A stretch of 64,000 nucleotides of DNA from JBQTKD01 sp052389435 (lineage in GTDB: Bacteria > Actinomycetota > Actinomycetes > Sporichthyales > Sporichthyaceae): positions 1 to 64,000 of the forward strand of contig JBQTIB010000022.1 in NCBI GenBank assembly GCA_052389435.1, given 5' to 3'. Each line of letters opens with the position of its first letter. Within the stretch, counting starts at the first letter, position 1. A program made the translations under genes and the position numbers. Positions 61,055 to 64,000 of this stretch are shown here, one piece after another. The notes beneath the pieces are model-generated. The model worked only from the letters and a program-made list of their open reading frames with translations. It did no database searches and was not told the origin of the DNA.

Positions 61055-61259
61055 AGCCGAAGACCGCAGGTCGTCACCCTCGGGTGATCGAAGGTCCCAC
61101 GTCAGTGGGCGACCCGCGCAGGTTGCGCCGAACGCCTGCGTTCGGCACGGAAGCGAGATGGTGTCGCCTCCGTGGGTTCTCACGCCCCAGCCCTGCGCTG
61201 GGGCGTTCGTTGTTTTGGAGCCTTCGCGGTGCCTGCAACGCAATGTGAGAGGAGGCTCG
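61055..61259 (+). ncRNA. Structured rplJ leader, L10-leader type
   Basis: The leader holds CCGAAGACCGCAGGTCGTC and several short stems (for example CCCAC/GTGGG in the middle), then a terminator-like hairpin. L10 leaders bind the L10-L12 complex and lower expression of their own operon. The layout here suits that, but fold prediction is needed. Confidence 0.55.
61182..61216 (+). terminator. Attenuator-like terminator inside the rplJ leader
   Basis: 10-base arms (ACGCCCCAGC at 61182-61191, GCTGGGGCGT at 61197-61206) with a 5-base loop, then TCGTTGTTTT. It ends 43 bases before the rplJ start, so read-through must occur for expression. Confidence 0.65.
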
Positions 61260-61925
61260 ATGGCTCGGCCCGACAAGGCGGCGGCGGTCGCGGAACTGAC
61301 CGAACAGTTCCGCACGTCGAACGCTGCCGTGCTCACCGAGTACCGCGGCTTGACCGTCGCGCAGCTCAAGGCTCTGCGTCGCTCGCTTCAGGGCAACGCC
61401 GAGTACTTCGTCACCAAGAACACCCTGACCAAGATCGCGGCGCGCGACGCCGGGGTCGACGTCTTCGAAAGCCTGCTCCACGGCCCCTCGGCCATCGCCT
61501 TCGTCAAGGGCGACGCGGTCGAGGTCGCCAAGAGCCTGCGCGACTTCAGCAAGGCCCACCCGCTCCTGGTCATCAAGGGCGGTCTTCTCGACGGCAAGGC
61601 GCTTTCCGCCGACGAGGTCAAGAAGCTGGCCGACCTGGAGTCCCGCGAGGTCCTGCTGGCCAAGCTGGCCGGCGCCATGAAGGCCTCGCTCTCGGGCGCG
61701 GCCGCGCTGTTCCAGGCGCCGCTGACCAACGCCGCCCGCACGATCGACGCGCTTCGCGCGAAGGTCGAGGCGACCGGTGGCGCTGCCGCCGCTCCCGCCG
61801 CAGCCGAGGAGGCCGCTCCGGCCGCCGAGGCGGAAGCTCCCGCTGCCGAGGAGGCGTCGGCCGAAGAGGTCGCAGCCGATCCGGTCGCCGCCGAGGACCC
61901 CGTGTCCGAGGCACCCGCCGAGTAG
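61260..61925 (+). CDS. rplJ: 50S ribosomal protein L10
   Basis: 221 residues. The conserved part (1 to about 175: ELTEQFRTSNAAVLTEYRGL, VTKNTLTKIA, GPSAIAF) is followed by an Ala/Glu-rich tail of about 45 residues. It holds the L7/L12 stalk on the ribosome. ATG 61260 lies 6 bases after GAGAGGAGG. Confidence 0.95.
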   Translation: MARPDKAAAVAELTEQFRTSNAAVLTEYRGLTVAQLKALRRSLQGNAEYFVTKNTLTKIAARDAGVDVFESLLHGPSAIAFVKGDAVEVAKSLRDFSKAHPLLVIKGGLLDGKALSADEVKKLADLESREVLLAKLAGAMKASLSGAAALFQAPLTNAARTIDALRAKVEATGGAAAAPAAAEEAAPAAEAEAPAAEEASAEEVAADPVAAEDPVSEAPAE

Positions 61926-61991
61926 GCGTCAGTACCGGCTTACGCACAGCCCCATTCGTTGGAACCACCCGAACCGGAAGGACCGCCGACC

Positions 61992-62378
61992 ATGGCGAAG
62001 ATCAGCACCGACGACCTCCTCGAGGCGTTCAAGGAGATGACCCTCATCGAGCTCTCCGAGTTCGTGAAGAACTTCGAGGAGACCTTCGACGTCAAGGCCG
62101 CCGCTCCGGTGGCCGTCGCCGCGGCCGGTGGCGGCGGCGCTGCCGCTCCCGAGGCCGCTGCCGAGCAGGACGAGTTCGACGTCGTCCTCGAGGGCGCCGG
62201 CGAGAAGAAGATCCAGGTCATCAAGGAGGTGCGCGCGCTCACGAACCTCGGCCTCAAGGAGGCCAAGGACCTCGTCGACGGCACCCCCTCCAAGGTCCTG
62301 GAGAAGGTCAACAAGGAGACCGCCGAGAAGGCGAAGGCTCAGCTCGAGGCCGCGGGCGCGACCATCACGCTCAAGTAG
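61992..62378 (+). CDS. rplL: 50S ribosomal protein L7/L12
   Basis: 128 residues. N-terminal dimer domain (TDDLLEAFKEMTLIELSEFV), Ala/Gly hinge and C-terminal domain (FDVVLEGAGEKKIQVIKEVR, GLKEAKDLVD). It recruits translation GTPases. It is followed by a strong hairpin. Confidence 0.97.
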   Translation: MAKISTDDLLEAFKEMTLIELSEFVKNFEETFDVKAAAPVAVAAAGGGGAAAPEAAAEQDEFDVVLEGAGEKKIQVIKEVRALTNLGLKEAKDLVDGTPSKVLEKVNKETAEKAKAQLEAAGATITLK

Positions 62379-62394
62379 TTCTCGCTTCGAGGTT

Positions 62395-62428
62395 CGAAGG
62401 CGGCCACCCGTTCGGGTGGCCGCCTTCG
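62395..62428 (+). terminator. Terminator after rplL
   Basis: 15-base arms (62395-62409 and 62414-62428; CGAAGGCGGCCACCC) with loop GTTC, 17 bases after the stop. No long T-run. Confidence 0.75.
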
Positions 62429-62493
62429 GCGTCTCCGTAGGATTGCAGTCCTCCCCTGGCTCGCCCCGGGACCGGGGTGGTGGAGGTCCCTGC

Positions 62494-63477
62494 ATGGGTG
62501 TCGAGATCCGCATCGAAGGCCTGTCCAAGAGCTTCGGCTCGCAGACGATCTGGCAGGACGTCTCGTTCACGATTCCGGCCGGCGAGATCTCGGCGATGCT
62601 CGGACCGTCGGGCACCGGCAAGTCCGTGCTGCTCAAGGCCCTCGTGGGCCTGTTGCGCCCCGATCGCGGCTCCGTGTTCGTCGAGGGCCGCGACATCGTC
62701 GGGCTCAAGGAGAAGGACCTGTTCGAGGTCCGCAAGCTCTTCGGCGTGCTCTTCCAGGACGGCGCGCTGTTCGGGTCGATGAACCTCTACGACAACGTGG
62801 CGTTCCCGTTGCGCGAGCACACCCGCAAGACCGAGAAGGAAATCAAGTCCATCGTCCTGGAGAAGATGGACCTGGTCGGCCTGATCGGAGCGGAGGACAA
62901 GCTCCCCGGGCAACTCTCCGGCGGCATGCGCAAGCGGGCCGGACTGGCCCGCGCGCTGGTGCTGGACCCGCAGATCATCCTGGCCGACGAACCCGACTCC
63001 GGCCTCGATCCGGTGCGCACGGCCCTGCTCAACCAGTTGATCGTCGACCTGAACCAACGCATCGACGCGACGATTCTGATCGTCACCCACGACGTGAACA
63101 CCGCACGCACCGTGCCGGACAACATCGGCCTGCTCTACCACCGCAAGCTCGCCATGTTCGGTCCGCGGGAGATGCTGCTCAGCTCTCAGGAGCCGGTCGT
63201 GCGCCAGTTCCTCAACGCCCAGCGCGTCGGACCGATCGGCATGGTCGAGGAGAAGGACGCCGACTCCCTCGAGGCCGAGAAGGACTCCTACGTACCGCCG
63301 CTGCCGGGCATCCAACTGCAGATGCTGCCGAGCAACGGAGTGCCGCGAACCTCTCAGCGCACCCCGGGCCGCTGGTGTCGGGAGAACGGCGTGACGCCGC
63401 CGGACGGATCGTTCGCGCCGGACCCGGTGCACCGCTCCGAGGCCTTCGGGACGTGGGTCGTCGCCGCAGACCAGTAG
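62494..63477 (+). CDS. ABC transporter ATP-binding protein, Mkl/MlaF type
   Basis: 327 residues. Walker A GPSGTGKSVLLKAL, signature LSGGMRKRAGLARAL, Walker B IILADEPDSGLDPVR. The GMRKR signature and the place between rplL and rpoB match Mkl (Rv0655), the ATPase for Mce lipid importers. The last ~80 residues are an unconserved tail. Mce permease genes are not in the window. Confidence 0.9.
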   Translation: MGVEIRIEGLSKSFGSQTIWQDVSFTIPAGEISAMLGPSGTGKSVLLKALVGLLRPDRGSVFVEGRDIVGLKEKDLFEVRKLFGVLFQDGALFGSMNLYDNVAFPLREHTRKTEKEIKSIVLEKMDLVGLIGAEDKLPGQLSGGMRKRAGLARALVLDPQIILADEPDSGLDPVRTALLNQLIVDLNQRIDATILIVTHDVNTARTVPDNIGLLYHRKLAMFGPREMLLSSQEPVVRQFLNAQRVGPIGMVEEKDADSLEAEKDSYVPPLPGIQLQMLPSNGVPRTSQRTPGRWCRENGVTPPDGSFAPDPVHRSEAFGTWVVAADQ

Positions 63478-63610
63478 GGCTTAGTCGGCCGAATCGCTTG
63501 ACGACACCGATCGCCTACCCCCATCCTTCCGGGTACGCCCCCCTCGGTGATGCAACGATGGCGAGGGGAGCAAGGAAACGCCCGGCTCGCATCGCGACTG
63601 CCAGGGCGCC

Positions 63611-63639
63611 TTGCCAGCTGTGCGCCTGGTGGCTACACT
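63611..63639 (+). promoter_or_regulatory. Promoter of rpoB
   Basis: TTGCCA (63611-63616), 17 bases, TACACT (63634-63639), giving a leader of about 120 bases. The rest of the 289-base gap before rpoB holds nothing else I recognise. Confidence 0.7.
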
Positions 63640-63766
63640 GCCCGTTTGCGCTGAACTTTGCCACCCGTCCATTGACACGGGTGGTTAGTGCTGCGCCGAA
63701 ATATGAATACGGGCTCGGCTTGCCCCTTGAGTCGACCCGCCGCGAGCCACCTCGGAAGGACCACTG

Positions 63767-64000
63767 TTGGCCGCCTCGCGCACGCCGTCCACCGCCCCCC
63801 GCCGCATCTCGTTCGCGAAGATCCGCGAACCGCTCGAAGTTCCGAACCTCCTCGCACTCCAGGTCGACTCCTTCGACTGGCTCCTCGGCAACGAGCGCTG
63901 GCGCACCCGGGTCGAGACCGCCCTCGCCACTCGTTTGGACGTGCCGGACCAGTCGGGTCTGGAAGAGATCTTCGAAGAGATCTCCCCGATCGAGGACTTC
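63767..64000 (+). CDS. rpoB: DNA-directed RNA polymerase beta subunit, N-terminal part
   Basis: 78 codons visible, open to the right edge. TTG start, as in Streptomyces rpoB, with GGAAGGA 6 bases upstream. The start RRISFAKIREPLEVPNLLAL and LQVDSFDWLLGNERWR is standard for actinobacterial beta subunits. Confidence 0.95.
   Translation, partial: MAASRTPSTAPRRISFAKIREPLEVPNLLALQVDSFDWLLGNERWRTRVETALATRLDVPDQSGLEEIFEEISPIEDF

Overview
This window comes from a high-GC Actinomycetota chromosome. The evidence is the strong G/C third-position bias, the many GTG/TTG starts, a mycothiol ligase gene (mshC), and the actinobacterial ribosomal hub order rpmG, MaoC pair, murB, tRNA-Trp, secE, nusG, rplK, rplA ... 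rplJ, rplL, Mkl-type ATPase, rpoB. The genus cannot be fixed by eye. A Frankia/Sporichthya/Streptomyces-like lineage is my guess, not a demonstration. I saw no insertion sequences, phage genes or CRISPR arrays.

Layout. 1-9.9 kb: the end of a branched-chain amino-acid-type binding protein, an atypical response regulator, gpsA, a His/Met-rich lipoprotein, a SpoIID/LytB protein, a small membrane protein with a tiny upstream ORF, and a liv-type ABC operon in which LivM and LivG are fused, divergent from an HxlR regulator. 9.9-19.6 kb: mshC, def, an OmpR/kinase pair, an orphan DesR-like regulator, an F420-type oxidoreductase, a secreted SGNH hydrolase, a methyltransferase and hisS.

19.6-41.3 kb is the most unusual region: a likely biosynthetic cluster, almost all on the minus strand. 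Two giant synthase subunits resemble polyunsaturated-fatty-acid (Pfa-type) synthases: ER-KS-AT-ACP-ACP-KR, and KS-AT-DH with a C-terminal phosphopantetheinyl transferase. They are followed by a free acyl carrier protein, an alpha/beta hydrolase and a UGT-type glycosyltransferase. Then come six paralogous methyltransferases that carry zinc ribbons and mostly overlap by 4 bp. A plus-strand family-2 glycosyltransferase splits the array 4+2. I infer a glycosylated and multiply methylated secondary lipid or polyketide; the product is unknown.

41.8-49.9 kb: tRNA-Thr and tRNA-Met, a GC-rich tandem repeat, rpmG, two MaoC-like hydratases, murB, adenosine deaminase, an aminotransferase, tRNA-Trp and secE-nusG-rplK-rplA. 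50-58.7 kb: a compact type IV pilus operon (prepilin peptidase, pilin, PilT, PilB, PilC, three pseudopilin-like genes) placed between rplA and rplJ. 58.8-64 kb: a hypothetical protein, two LppX-like lipoproteins, a structured rplJ leader with its own promoter, rplJ-rplL, an Mkl/MlaF-type ATPase and the start of rpoB, which has a clear promoter.
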